Shown: piece by piece, positions 1 through 8,393 of the stretch | Layout: each line of letters opens with the position of its first letter | Numbering within the stretch: position 1 is the stretch's first letter | DNA from: Desulfovibrionaceae bacterium | GTDB lineage: Bacteria; Desulfobacterota; Desulfovibrionia; Desulfovibrionales; Desulfovibrionaceae | DNA length: 64,000 nt | Reading direction: 5' to 3' | NCBI GenBank assembly: GCA_022510785.1 | Contig: JAFLSV010000001.1 | Location: 122,591 to 186,590 of the forward strand | The notes under the pieces: generated by a model | What the model was told of the DNA's origin: nothing | Databases searched by the model: none | The model's input: only the letters and a program-made list of their open reading frames with translations | Translations under genes and position numbers: made by a program

Positions 1-1
1 G

Positions 2-466
2 GAGATCATCGCGCTGGCAAGGCTGTGGGAGCTGTGTGGCGGCAATGCGGGCGTTCGCGGCGTTGACGCCACGGATACGGTGGAGGAGGCGCGCCCCGCG
101 GCGATAGCCCTTGCGCGTCATACGGGTGGGGCGGTGGCCGTGTCGGGGGTCGTGGATCTCGTCACGGATGGGAAAGTCATGGCGCGGGCAGAGGGCGGAT
201 CGAAATTTTTATCCATGATTACGGGAGGCGGCTGCTCCCTGGGCGGCGTGACGGCGGTGTATGCGTGCGTGGCGGCGCCTTTTGTCGCGGCGCTGACGGC
301 CACGGCAATTTATAATTTCGCTGGGGTCAAGGCGGAAAAACGCGCCGAGGGGCCGGCAAGCTTTCAGACGGCGTTTCTTGACACGCTCTACCGGGCGACG
401 CCGGAGGATGTAAGCGCCCAGCCCTTCACGCTGGAATCTGTCGAAAAAGAGGAAGGACACAGATGA
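2..466 (+). CDS. thiM: Hydroxyethylthiazole kinase, C-terminal part (5' end outside window)
   Basis: ThiM phosphorylates 4-methyl-5-(2-hydroxyethyl)thiazole, the thiazole half of thiamine, so that salvaged thiazole can be joined to the pyrimidine by ThiE. Only the last ~154 codons are here; the reading frame is open to base 2 with no start. The visible part carries the ribokinase-fold features of ThiM: a 'VAVSGVVDLVTDG' strand pair and the anion-hole/catalytic loop 'MITGGGCSLGG', where the family usually has TGTGC. The third position is G instead of T, a conservative change. The stop overlaps the next start (ATGA), so the genes are translationally coupled. The thiE neighbour supports the call. 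Any TPP riboswitch would be upstream of the window. Confidence 0.88.
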   Translation, partial: EIIALARLWELCGGNAGVRGVDATDTVEEARPAAIALARHTGGAVAVSGVVDLVTDGKVMARAEGGSKFLSMITGGGCSLGGVTAVYACVAAPFVAALTATAIYNFAGVKAEKRAEGPASFQTAFLDTLYRATPEDVSAQPFTLESVEKEEGHR

Positions 467-768
467 ATGTTCTGGTTGCGTTGGCGATAGCGCCCTATGG
501 AACAGGCGAGGAACTTTCGGCGGAGGTGGCGGAGGTCATCCGCGTGATTCGCGCCTCGGGGCTCAAAAACAGGACAAATTCCATGTTTACCGAAATTGAG
601 GGCGAGTGGGATGATGTCATGCGTGTGGTGAAGGATGCGACGTTCGTTCTGGCGGGCAAGGGCATACGCACGGAAGTCGTTTTAAAGGCGGATCTGCGGC
701 CCGGCTATACCGATATGATGACCACAAAGACGGCGCGTGTCGAAAAAATATTGGAAGGCGGGCAATGA
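463..768 (+). CDS. MTH1187-family thiamine-binding protein
   Basis: A 101-residue protein of the MTH1187/YkoF thiamine-binding family (Pfam Thiamine_BP, formerly DUF77). These are small ferredoxin-like-fold proteins that bind thiamine or its pyrimidine part in the cytoplasm; their exact role is unsettled. Family features seen are the N-terminal strand 'VLVALAIAPYGTGEELSAEV', the 'NSMFTEIEGEWDDVM' segment that contributes to the ligand site, and a C-terminal 'KADLRPGYTDMM'-like stretch. It starts inside the thiM stop and ends inside the thiE start, both by 4-base ATGA overlaps. That places it squarely in a thiamine salvage operon and suggests it carries or buffers a salvage intermediate, which is inference. 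Confidence 0.85.
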   Translation: MNVLVALAIAPYGTGEELSAEVAEVIRVIRASGLKNRTNSMFTEIEGEWDDVMRVVKDATFVLAGKGIRTEVVLKADLRPGYTDMMTTKTARVEKILEGGQ

Positions 769-1478
769 AGACCATGCGGGAGGCGTTGGATATTTCTGCC
801 TATCTGGTTGTAGGCCCGGAGAACACACAGGGGCGTCCCGTCCGTGACATTGTCCGCGCGGCGCTGAGGGCGGAATTCACCTGCGTGCAGATCCGCTCGA
901 AGGAAGCAAGCGCCCGGGAGATGATCGACCTGCTCCGCGGCGCGGCGGAGGAAATTGCGGCGGCAGGCGCGTCGGAGCGTGTGGCTCTTCTGGCGGATGA
1001 TCGGCTGGATGTCGTTCTGGCGGCGCGAAACCTTGGTGTCAAGGTGGACGGCGTGCATGTCGGACAATCGGATATTCCGCCGGAGATTTGCCGCGCGTAT
1101 CTGGGACAGGCCGCCGTGGTCGGCCTTTCCGCGCGGACGGATGAACTCATCAGCTATGTGCGGGACACCGATACCGGCGCCATCGATTATTTCGGCGCGG
1201 GGCCGCTTCACGAGACAGCGACGAAGCCGGACTGCGGGCGCGACGCTCAGGGAAATATTATCACGCGCAGCTTTGCAGAGCTTGAAGAACTGGCCGCGTC
1301 AAGCCCCATACCGGTCGTCGTCGGGGGCGGCGTTAAAGTTTCGGACATCCCCAACCTGGCAAAAACAGGCGTGGCCGGTTTTTTTGTCGTCAGCGCCGTG
1401 GCGGGCGCGCCGGATCCGGAAAAAGCGGCGGCGGAGCTTGTTGCCGCCTGGCGGAAAAACAGGGAGCATAATTCATGA
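765..1478 (+). CDS. thiE: Thiamine phosphate synthase
   Basis: ThiE joins HMP diphosphate and thiazole phosphate to give thiamine monophosphate in the cytoplasm. The 237-residue product has the TIM-barrel landmarks in order: 'FTCVQIRSKEAS' (the VQLR-K substrate-binding strand), 'LLADDRLDVVLAARNLGVKVDGVHVG' (the D-D/GVHLGQ region that binds Mg and HMP-PP), 'DYFGAGPLHETATKPD' (the G-GP...T-TK pyrophosphate loop) and 'PVVVGGGVKVSDI' (phosphate-binding GGI-like loop). Length is slightly above the usual 210-220. It overlaps both neighbours by ATGA. With thiM it completes a salvage route; no de novo thiC/thiG is visible in the window. Confidence 0.95.
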   Translation: MKTMREALDISAYLVVGPENTQGRPVRDIVRAALRAEFTCVQIRSKEASAREMIDLLRGAAEEIAAAGASERVALLADDRLDVVLAARNLGVKVDGVHVGQSDIPPEICRAYLGQAAVVGLSARTDELISYVRDTDTGAIDYFGAGPLHETATKPDCGRDAQGNIITRSFAELEELAASSPIPVVVGGGVKVSDIPNLAKTGVAGFFVVSAVAGAPDPEKAAAELVAAWRKNREHNS

Positions 1479-1969
1479 AAAAGAGTGCCAGATGTCCTCA
1501 CTGCGGGGCGGAAATCGGCAAATACCGCAATCCCTTTCCCACGGCGGATGTTGTCATCCATGACCCCGATCGGGGTATCGTCCTGGTAAGGCGGGGGCAT
1601 GAACCCCTGGGCATGGCGTTGCCCGGAGGCTTTGTGGAAGAGGGAGAAAGCGTGGAACAGGCCGCCGTCCGGGAAATGCGCGAAGAAACAGGCCTTGATG
1701 TGGAACTTGCGGGTATTCTTGGCGTCTATTCCGCCCCCGGGCGCGATCCGCGATTTCACACCATGACCGTCACCTTTGTGGGAAAGGTGGCTGATCCCGA
1801 TGCATTGTGCGCCGGCGACGATGCGGCCGACGCCTCTTTTTACCCCCTGGACGCCCTGCCTGAGCCTTTGTGTTTTGATCATGCGAGGGCCGTGGAGCAT
1901 TTTCGCCAATATCTGGCCGGGCAGCGGCCTCTTCTGCCCTGCTGTGAGCCTGTCCCTTCGCCTGCCTGA
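1475..1969 (+). CDS. Nudix hydrolase with N-terminal zinc-ribbon-like motif
   Basis: A 164-residue Nudix pyrophosphohydrolase. The Nudix box is intact: the GX5EX7REUXEEXGU pattern is matched by a segment starting 'GGFVEEGE' and ending 'REMREETGL'. The first 25 residues contain 'CPHCGAEIGKYRNPFP', a single CxxC with a following NPFP strand, like ADP-ribose/NADH-type Nudix enzymes. The specific substrate cannot be read. It is the last gene of the thi operon, overlapping thiE by ATGA. That makes a phosphohydrolase acting on thiamine diphosphate, an oxidised or damaged derivative, or HMP-PP a reasonable inference, but a general ADP-sugar activity is equally possible. Confidence 0.85.
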   Translation: MKKSARCPHCGAEIGKYRNPFPTADVVIHDPDRGIVLVRRGHEPLGMALPGGFVEEGESVEQAAVREMREETGLDVELAGILGVYSAPGRDPRFHTMTVTFVGKVADPDALCAGDDAADASFYPLDALPEPLCFDHARAVEHFRQYLAGQRPLLPCCEPVPSPA

Positions 1970-2175
1970 TTCGGGAAAATTTTTTCACGCCGTCCGCATG
2001 TTCCACACTGCCCGGGAAAAGCGGAAATCCAGGCCAGCCGGCACCTTTCAGGCCTTTTCGGAATCTTTCTTGAGAATATCTTGAGTTTTTGACAAATTCC
2101 ATGTACAGCAAAAAGCATACATGACCGGGACGGACAGCAGGGTCGGAATTTTCAGACCCCAACGAGGAATGCCGC

Positions 2176-2598
2176 ATGCCACAAGTCGCCGCGCGCATAA
2201 GCGATGAACAGGAAAAATGGCTCAAGGACTATTTTCGCACCAAAAGCGCCGGTGCGGAGTTCATTCTGCCGTGGGCTGTGGATACCTTTTTCCGGGCCAT
2301 CAATTCGCTGAAAGCCATGTTTACCGGGCCGGAACTGAAAACCATCGTCGAAGCCCACAAGGATATGCGCCTCATGCCCGATCACACGCGTCTTTCCTAT
2401 CTCATGCTGCGGGTTCTGGATGCATGCGATACCAACAGCCTGCATATCCGGAACGGCGCCAGCCGTTCCAGCCTGGAAGCCAAGCTGAAGCGGCTGGATG
2501 ACACTCAGGCAACGGCTCTTATGGTGTGGGCCTCGGCGTTCTGGGTCAGCCGCAACTGCTCGGCGGAAAATCTGGATGAATACATCAAGGCCTATTGA
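2176..2598 (+). CDS. Hypothetical protein, 140 aa
   Basis: A free-standing 140-residue soluble protein that I do not recognise. It is preceded by 'ACGAGGAATGCCGCATG', giving a usable ribosome binding site, and followed directly by a strong intrinsic terminator, so it is probably a real monocistronic gene. The N-terminal 'ARISDEQEKWLKDYF' resembles the opening of short ribbon-helix-helix or regulatory proteins but no clear domain follows. The rest is predicted helical with no membrane segment, signal peptide or metal motif. Two cysteines are present ('DACDTN', 'SRNCSA'). Codon use looks like that of its neighbours. Confidence 0.7.
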   Translation: MPQVAARISDEQEKWLKDYFRTKSAGAEFILPWAVDTFFRAINSLKAMFTGPELKTIVEAHKDMRLMPDHTRLSYLMLRVLDACDTNSLHIRNGASRSSLEAKLKRLDDTQATALMVWASAFWVSRNCSAENLDEYIKAY

Positions 2599-2622
2599 GA
2601 GATTTTTTATGCGCGCGCCAGA

Positions 2623-2659
2623 GGGGCGGCGGGCATAAACCCGCGGCCCCTTTGTTTTT
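2623..2659 (+). terminator. Intrinsic terminator of the 140-aa hypothetical gene
   Basis: An 11-bp GC-rich stem with one G:G mismatch (GGGGCGGCGGG paired with CCCGCGGCCCC) closes a 6-base loop and is followed by TTTGTTTTT. It lies 24 bases after the stop and just ahead of the phosphoesterase start. Confidence 0.85.
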
Positions 2660-2670
2660 CGGGGTACTGT

Positions 2671-3870
2671 ATGGCGGTATATGTCCGCAGCCGCATGTTT
2701 TTTTCCGTAAGCATCCTCGTCATGCTGGCAGCTGGCGCCTATGTCTCATGCCGCCTGCTTGCGGGGCGTCAGCTTCCTCTGTGGCTGATCATCGCGCTGA
2801 CCTGTTTCATTCTGCTGATTTCCCAGACCATTTCCCTGATGCGGCTCCTCATTATTTCCGCGGCAAAGATACCCTTTGCCTGGCTGCGGGTGGGGGGATT
2901 CATGGCCTGCCTGTTCACAACCGCGGTCAGTCTGCTCGTTGTCCGCGACCTTGTTCTCATCCTGTTGTGGATTGGGCAGCGCATGCCCGGAGCGGCCGCG
3001 ACGGCCGCACTGGCAGCCTGGCTGAACACGCCGCGTGCGGATGCCTGTCTGCTGGGCGGCAGTGTGCTTGCAGCCGCTTTTTTCATGTGGCGTACCCTGA
3101 GGGTACCACGCATCCGCGAAGTGGAAATTTCCATGGACGCTCTGCCGCATGAACTTGACGGACTGCGGCTTGCCCAGCTCAGTGATTTGCATATGGGGTC
3201 AACCTTCAACGGCCAGTGGCTGCGCGAGGTTGTGGAACGCACCAACGCCATGCAGCCGGATTTTGTGCTGCTTACCGGCGATCTGGTGGACGGCAGGCCC
3301 GCCGTGCTTGGTGAGGACATGAAAGCGCTTGGCACGTTGAAGGCCCGATATGGCGTGCTGATAACCGTGGGCAATCATGAATATTATTCCGGCCTCATGC
3401 CCTGGGTGCAAACCTGGCGGCAGCAGGGGCTTACAGTCCTGCTCAATGAACATCGCGTGTTCATGATCAACGGTGTTCCCCTGCTGATCGCCGGGGTGAC
3501 CGACCCTAGCGCCGCGCGCTTTTCTGGCCTGAGCCTGCCTGATCCCGAACAGGCCAAGGCGGGCTCGCCACACGCCTTCAGCATTCTTATGGCCCATCAG
3601 CCCAAAGACGCGGCCCGTCATGCTGCCCTTGGCTATACGCTGCAAGTGTCCGGTCACACCCACGGCGGTCAGTATGTTTTCATGTTTCCCTTGGTCTCAT
3701 GGCTGAACCGGGGATACCGTTCCGGCCTGTATGAGGTGCAGGGCATGAAATTATACGTCAGTCCCGGCACTGGCCTGTGGGGCTATGTGCCCATGCGCGT
3801 GGGCTCCCCTTCCGAGATCAGCATTCTGACCCTGACCTGTCCCCGCCCTGCCGGTGGCGATCGCAAGTAG
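2671..3870 (+). CDS. Membrane-anchored calcineurin-like metallophosphoesterase
   Basis: A 399-residue protein of the YkuE/YaeI-like metallophosphoesterase group. About 150 N-terminal residues form four hydrophobic helices, placing the protein in the inner membrane. The C-terminal half holds the five metal-binding blocks in order: 'LSDLHMG' (DxH), 'LLTGDLVDG' (GDxxD), 'VGNHEYY' (GNHE), 'LMAHQP' and 'VSGHTHGGQ' (GHTH). YkuE-type relatives act on phosphoesters at the membrane, and some on UDP-2,3-diacylglucosamine or wall-linked substrates; the substrate here is unknown. The chosen ATG has a modest GGGG-type ribosome binding site and follows the upstream terminator closely. The gene converges on ettA. 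Confidence 0.9.
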   Translation: MAVYVRSRMFFSVSILVMLAAGAYVSCRLLAGRQLPLWLIIALTCFILLISQTISLMRLLIISAAKIPFAWLRVGGFMACLFTTAVSLLVVRDLVLILLWIGQRMPGAAATAALAAWLNTPRADACLLGGSVLAAAFFMWRTLRVPRIREVEISMDALPHELDGLRLAQLSDLHMGSTFNGQWLREVVERTNAMQPDFVLLTGDLVDGRPAVLGEDMKALGTLKARYGVLITVGNHEYYSGLMPWVQTWRQQGLTVLLNEHRVFMINGVPLLIAGVTDPSAARFSGLSLPDPEQAKAGSPHAFSILMAHQPKDAARHAALGYTLQVSGHTHGGQYVFMFPLVSWLNRGYRSGLYEVQGMKLYVSPGTGLWGYVPMRVGSPSEISILTLTCPRPAGGDRK

Positions 3871-3930
3871 TCTGAAAAGGCCAGCGCGCAGCGTTTCACC
3901 ATCAGGCGTCCGGTTTTGGCGCCATCTGGA

Positions 3931-5613
3931 TCAGCGGGTCAGCTTGCGGAACTTCAGGCGATGCGGCGTGTCCGCATCTTTGCCAAGACGTTTGCGCCGA
4001 TCTTCCTCATACTCGCTGTAGTTGCCCTCGCAAAAACTCACCCGGCCTTCATCCTCAAAGGCAAGAATGTGGGTGGCGATGCGATCCAGAAACCAGCGAT
4101 CATGGCTGACCACCAGCACGCAGCCCGCAAAGTTTTCCAGGGCGTCTTCAAGCGCGCGCATGGTGTTGACGTCGATATCGTTGGTGGGTTCGTCCAGCAG
4201 AAGCACGTTGGCGCCGGATTTGAGCATCCGGGCCAGGTGGACGCGGTTGCGCTCGCCCCCGGACAGCACATCCACCTTTTTCTGCTGATCGGCCCCCGTG
4301 AAATTGAAGCGGGAGCAGTAGGCGCGGGCATTGATCTCCTGTCCGCCCAGCCTGATGACGTCGCGCCCCTCGCTCAGAATTTCGTATACCGTCTTGCCGG
4401 GAGTCAGGGAGTCGCGGCCCTGATCCACATAGGCAAAACGGACGGTCTCGCCTACCATGAGCTGACCCTCATCAGGCTGTTCCTGTCCGGTCAGCATTTT
4501 GAACAGCGTGGTCTTGCCCGCCCCGTTGGGGCCGATAATACCCACAATGGCACCGGGCTGTACGATAAACTCCGCCTTGTCCATAAGAATTTTGTCACCC
4601 ATGGCCTTGGACAGTCCATGGGCTTCAATGACGGTCTTCCCCAGGCGAGGCCCGGGCGGAATATAAATTTCCAAATCCGGGGCCAGCCGCTCGCTTTCGT
4701 GGCTGAGCATGGCCTCATAGGCATGAATGCGGGCCTTGCCCTTGGCGTGCCGGCCCTTGGGCGACATTCTGATCCATTCCAGCTCGCGAAGCAGCGTTTT
4801 GCGGCGTTCCGCATCGCTTTTTTCTTCCTGGGCCAGGCGTTTTTCCTTCTGCTCCAGCCACGACGAATAGTTCCCCTTCCAGGGAATGCCGCGCCCCCGA
4901 TCCAGTTCCAGTATCCAGCCTGCCACGTTATCCAGAAAATACCGGTCATGGGTGACGGCTATGACGGTACCCGCAAAATTCTGAAGGTAGCGCTCAAGCC
5001 AGGCCACGGACTCCGCATCCAGATGGTTAGTGGGTTCGTCAAGCAGCAGGATATCGGGATTCTGGAGCAGCAGACGGCACAGGGCCACACGGCGGCGTTC
5101 CCCCCCGGAAATGACAGATACCGGCGTCTCGGCGGGCGGGCAGCGCAGAGCGTCCATGGCCATTTCCAGGCGCGCGTCCAAATCCCAGGCATTAAGGGCG
5201 TCCATGCGCTCCTGCACCTTGCCCTGCCGTTCAATGAGGGCATCCATCTCGTCCGCGTCCATGGGTTCGGCAAAGCGGGCGTTGATGTCATTGAATTCGC
5301 GAACCAGGGTCACGACTTCCCGCACGCCCTCCTCCACCACCTCGCGCACGGTGCGCGTTTCATCCACCAGAGGTTCCTGCTCCAGATACCCTATGGTGTA
5401 GCCCGGCGCCACGACAACCTCGCCGTCAAAGGCTTTGTCCACACCCGCCATAATCTTGAGCAGTGACGATTTGCCCGCGCCATTAAGGCCCAAAACACCA
5501 ATTTTGGCTCCGTAGAAATAGCCGAGGGATATATCCTTGAGAACTTCTTTCTGACCGTGCCGTTTGGTTACACGGTTCATGGAATAAATGACTTTATCCG
5601 GTTCGCTGCTCAT
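3931..5613 (-). CDS. ettA: Energy-dependent translational throttle protein EttA (ABC-F)
   Basis: EttA is a cytoplasmic ABC-F ATPase that binds the ribosomal E site and gates entry into elongation according to ADP/ATP ratio. The product is ~560 residues with two ABC cassettes: Walker A 'GLNGAGKSS' and 'GPNGAGKTT', signatures 'ISGGERRRVAL' and 'LSGGERNRVHL', Walker B 'ILLLDEPTNHLD' and 'VLLLDEPTNDID', and the charged linker between them. The C-terminus ('SHDRWFLDRIATHIL', 'EGNYSEYEEDRRKR') matches E. coli EttA rather than Uup or YheS. The ORF track extends 26 codons further upstream, but that extension is unlike the family. I chose the ATG beginning MSSEPDK, which gives the usual length. Confidence 0.93.
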   Translation of the reverse strand: MSSEPDKVIYSMNRVTKRHGQKEVLKDISLGYFYGAKIGVLGLNGAGKSSLLKIMAGVDKAFDGEVVVAPGYTIGYLEQEPLVDETRTVREVVEEGVREVVTLVREFNDINARFAEPMDADEMDALIERQGKVQERMDALNAWDLDARLEMAMDALRCPPAETPVSVISGGERRRVALCRLLLQNPDILLLDEPTNHLDAESVAWLERYLQNFAGTVIAVTHDRYFLDNVAGWILELDRGRGIPWKGNYSSWLEQKEKRLAQEEKSDAERRKTLLRELEWIRMSPKGRHAKGKARIHAYEAMLSHESERLAPDLEIYIPPGPRLGKTVIEAHGLSKAMGDKILMDKAEFIVQPGAIVGIIGPNGAGKTTLFKMLTGQEQPDEGQLMVGETVRFAYVDQGRDSLTPGKTVYEILSEGRDVIRLGGQEINARAYCSRFNFTGADQQKKVDVLSGGERNRVHLARMLKSGANVLLLDEPTNDIDVNTMRALEDALENFAGCVLVVSHDRWFLDRIATHILAFEDEGRVSFCEGNYSEYEEDRRKRLGKDADTPHRLKFRKLTR

Positions 5614-5676
5614 ACATGTTCTTCGGGGTTTGAGGTGTATCCGGCGTGTCCACTGGCACCCGGTGCGGGCAAGGAC

Positions 5677-5682
5677 ATTATA
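5677..5682 (-). promoter_or_regulatory. Candidate -10 box for ettA
   Basis: A perfect TATAAT on the minus strand, ~64 bases upstream of the ettA ATG. No good -35 hexamer is visible at 16-18 bases, so the call rests on the -10 alone. Confidence 0.35.
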
Positions 5683-5866
5683 GTATGGCACATGCCTTTG
5701 CCTTGTCCAGTCATAATCCTGTCGAAATGTTCACTCTTTTGGTGGTATCCATGCCCAGTTCCCGTGAACTTTCCCCCAATTTTCCTGAAATTATCACTGA
5801 AAGAATGCTTCCGGCTGCCGGGGAAAAAGAAATCGGTTGAAAACGGGTGCAAGTCTGGTCATACAC

Positions 5867-5895
5867 TTGACATGGACAGATCTCGCGGGTAAGTT
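5867..5895 (+). promoter_or_regulatory. Candidate promoter for greA
   Basis: A perfect -35 (TTGACA) with a 17-base spacer to a poor -10 (TAAGTT). It is ~113 bases upstream of greA. The weak -10 keeps confidence low. Confidence 0.35.
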
Positions 5896-6008
5896 TTTTT
5901 CCAGAGGAAATATCGACGCCCGCTTCTCGCAGCCCAGGCACCATCCCCGGAGGCTTTCCAGAGGTTGGGCATCTTTTTTTTGCATTTTATTTTTTTGAGG
6001 AACAGGCC

Positions 6009-6488
6009 ATGAGCACTCCTATTTCCGTCCAGGGCTATCGGAAACTTGAGCAGGAACTTGAGCAGCTGAAAAAAGAACGGCCCGCCGTCATTCAGGCCAT
6101 CAAGGAAGCCCGCGAGGAAGGCGATCTCAAGGAAAACGCCGGATATGACGCGGCCCGTGAACGCCAGGGGTTTCTGGAAGCGCGCATCGCCTATATTGAA
6201 AGCCAGCTGCCCCAGTACAATGTCATTGATCTTGACATCTTGCGCGGTGACAAGGTCATTTTTGGCGCGACTGTCCATGTGGAGGACATAGACTCCGGCG
6301 AGGAAAAGCAGTTCACCCTGCTGGGCCCGGATGAGGCCGATTATGCCAAGGGCTCCATTTCCATTAATTCACCGGTAGGCAGGGCTCTTTTGGGCCATGA
6401 AGTGGGTGACGAAGTGAGCATTGATATTCCCAAGGGCCGGGTCACCTACGAAATTACCAACATTGAATTCCACGGCGTGCGCGACTGA
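6009..6488 (+). CDS. greA: Transcription elongation factor GreA
   Basis: GreA enters the RNA polymerase secondary channel and stimulates cleavage of the backtracked transcript 3' end. The 159-residue length is typical. The N-terminal antiparallel coiled coil includes the acidic tip 'EAREEGDLKENAGYDAARE', which is the DLxENxxY catalytic motif that positions Mg. The C-terminal FKBP-like domain follows, with 'GSISINSPVGRALLGHEVGDE' characteristic of GreA/GreB. It stands alone between ettA and the TRAP locus, has its own terminator, and starts with MSTPISVQGY after a GAGGAA ribosome binding site. Confidence 0.97.
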   Translation: MSTPISVQGYRKLEQELEQLKKERPAVIQAIKEAREEGDLKENAGYDAARERQGFLEARIAYIESQLPQYNVIDLDILRGDKVIFGATVHVEDIDSGEEKQFTLLGPDEADYAKGSISINSPVGRALLGHEVGDEVSIDIPKGRVTYEITNIEFHGVRD

Positions 6489-6516
6489 TTGGCGCGCCGC
6501 GCCTGCCTGCATGGCA

Positions 6517-6547
6517 CCGGGGGCCGCTTTTCCAGCCCCCGGTTTTT
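6517..6547 (+). terminator. Intrinsic terminator of greA
   Basis: An 8-bp stem (CCGGGGGC / GCCCCCGG) with a 10-base loop followed by TTTTT, 28 bases after the greA stop. Confidence 0.9.
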
Positions 6548-6600
6548 CATGGTCATGGGCTGTCCTGCCGCGCTCGCATGCGCGCCTTTTGATCTTCCGC

Positions 6601-7887
6601 CTAGTACATACGCAGCAGCTTGGGCAGGAACGTAATCACATCAGGAACAAGGATCACGAAAATAACAAGGCAAATCAGCACACAGATATAGGGCATGGCT
6701 CCCCGGGCCACCCGTTCCAGCGGTAAATTGGAAAGATTCATGGAAATAAACAGATTTACGCCCAATGGAGGCGTAAGAAGCGCCACTTCGTTGGTCAGTA
6801 CCCAGAATACGCCGAAGAACACCGGATCAATGCCAACGCTCTTGATGATGGGCAGAAACACAGGCGCCAGAACGACAATAGTGGCAAGCGTTTCCATGAA
6901 CATGCCAAGAAAGAGCAGCAGGCAGCCGATGAGCAGGAGGATGACATAGGGATTGGTCGTCAGCTGCACCATAAGCTGCGCCAGATGCTGGGGGATCTGG
7001 TACATGGTCAGGAAGCGGCCGAAAATTGTCGAAACCCCAACAACGATGAGGATAGTCCCCGTCGAAATGTTGGCAAGCTTCATGGCAGAGAATATCTGAC
7101 TGAAATTCAGCTGCTTCGTAATAAAAATACCGACAAAAAGCGCATACCAGACAGCCACAACGGACGCTTCCACAGGGGTGCACATACCGCTGTAAATGCC
7201 GCCGAGAATAACGACAGGGGCCAGAAGCGACCAGATATTATGCCTCAGCGCCCGCAAAAATTCGGCCATGGTATAGGACTGCATATTGCCACGGTAGCCG
7301 GATCGTCTGGCGATGACATACGCGGTTGTCATGAGGCAGGCGCCAACGAGAAAACCCGGCACAAATCCGGCGGTGAACAGTGCGGAGATCGAAACGTTGG
7401 CAATGATGCCATAAACGAGCATGGGGTTGCTTGGCGGAATAAGAATGCCGAGCGTGCCGCCCGTAGCGGAGACGCCTGCGGCATATTCAGGCGAATAGCC
7501 CTTTTTTATCATGGATGGAATCATGATGCTGCCCATGGCCGCCACGGTTCCAGGGCCGGAACCGATCATGGACGCAAAGAACATGCAGCCCAGAATAGTG
7601 ACCATGCCAAGGCCGCCGCGCACCCGCCCCACAATCATGGACGCGACGTCCACAATCTGTGCCGCCATGCCGCCCTTGTCCATGAGCGCTCCGGCAAAGA
7701 CGAAGCCCACGACCGCGAGCAGCGGGAACATATCGGCAACCTTCAGAAGGTCGATCATGATAAGGGAAAGAGGAATATCGCTGAAAAGCAGGACGATGAT
7801 GGACGACATGCCCAGCGCGACAAATATTGGCGTGCCAATGGCGAGCAGAGAAGCCAGGGCGACCCAGATCAGGACTTCGAGTTCCAT
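6601..7887 (-). CDS. dctM: TRAP transporter large permease subunit (DctM)
   Basis: A 428-residue polytopic inner-membrane protein of the DctM family, the channel-forming subunit of a tripartite ATP-independent periplasmic transporter. Such transporters use an ion gradient and a periplasmic binding protein. The sequence is hydrophobic throughout with ~12 segments and contains family blocks such as 'GSGPGTVAAMGSIMIPSM', 'ATGGTLGILIPPSNPM', 'TPVEASVVAVWYALFVG' and 'LTNEVALLTPPLGVNLF'. It overlaps the dctQ stop (ATGA), so the two membrane subunits are coupled. The substrate is usually an organic acid, sugar acid or sulfonate and is not determined by this subunit. Confidence 0.95.
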   Translation of the reverse strand: MELEVLIWVALASLLAIGTPIFVALGMSSIIVLLFSDIPLSLIMIDLLKVADMFPLLAVVGFVFAGALMDKGGMAAQIVDVASMIVGRVRGGLGMVTILGCMFFASMIGSGPGTVAAMGSIMIPSMIKKGYSPEYAAGVSATGGTLGILIPPSNPMLVYGIIANVSISALFTAGFVPGFLVGACLMTTAYVIARRSGYRGNMQSYTMAEFLRALRHNIWSLLAPVVILGGIYSGMCTPVEASVVAVWYALFVGIFITKQLNFSQIFSAMKLANISTGTILIVVGVSTIFGRFLTMYQIPQHLAQLMVQLTTNPYVILLLIGCLLLFLGMFMETLATIVVLAPVFLPIIKSVGIDPVFFGVFWVLTNEVALLTPPLGVNLFISMNLSNLPLERVARGAMPYICVLICLVIFVILVPDVITFLPKLLRMY

Positions 7888-8393
7888 CAGCTCACCTCCT
7901 CGCTGGGGATCACGATTTTATCCCTGCCAAGCAGGATACGTGCCCACCGCTCGATGACCCGGATGGCCTGAAGCGCGAACGCAAGGGGAACAGCGGCGTT
8001 AATATAGCGCATATCAAGCATAAGCGCGCCGGAAATCATGGGGCGGCGGCTCATGCCGATGATGAACTCCGTGCCTACATACAGCACGATGAGGGCAAAG
8101 GTGAGCCATATCACGTCGGTGATGAAAAGCAGAAGGATTTGCATGAAACGGGGAAGCAGCTTCAACTGAGCGGTCACTCTGATATGGGCGTTTTTATGCG
8201 TGGCAAGGCTGGCTGCGAAATACACCAGATAGAGAAAGGTAAAACGGCATACTTCTTCACTCCAGGCAATGGAGTGCCCGCCAACATAACGAAAGAGAAC
8301 CTGAATCATGAGCAGTGTGACTATGACAGCAAGCAGCACACAGCAAAGGTACTCTTCCAGGTTATCCCAAAATTTATAAAGCTTAGCCGACAT
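7887..8393 (-). CDS. dctQ: TRAP transporter small permease subunit (DctQ)
   Basis: A 168-residue four-helix membrane protein of the DctQ family that partners DctM. Seen: an N-terminal 'LYKFWDNLEEYLCC' amphipathic start, the 'VLFRYVGGHSIAWSEEVCRFTFLYLVY' block (the conserved R-Y and W-xEE that typify DctQ), and a C-terminal basic tail. The ORF track begins 10 codons earlier, but only the internal ATG (MSAKLYK) has a proper ribosome binding site (GGAG, 8 bases away). The gene is separated from dctP by ~315 bases with a strong hairpin. Confidence 0.93.
   Translation of the reverse strand: MSAKLYKFWDNLEEYLCCVLLAVIVTLLMIQVLFRYVGGHSIAWSEEVCRFTFLYLVYFAASLATHKNAHIRVTAQLKLLPRFMQILLLFITDVIWLTFALIVLYVGTEFIIGMSRRPMISGALMLDMRYINAAVPLAFALQAIRVIERWARILLGRDKIVIPSEEVS

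Larger units (their letters stand above)
5614..6008. other. Divergent intergenic region between ettA and greA
   Basis: About 395 bases with no convincing gene. Short ORFs in several frames lack ribosome binding sites and family features. The region holds candidate promoters for the leftward ettA gene and the rightward greA gene, and has more A/T runs than the flanking genes. Confidence 0.7.

Noticed and set aside
3916-5466. 516-codon plus-strand ORF
   Set aside because: Antisense shadow of ettA, which has all ABC-F motifs.
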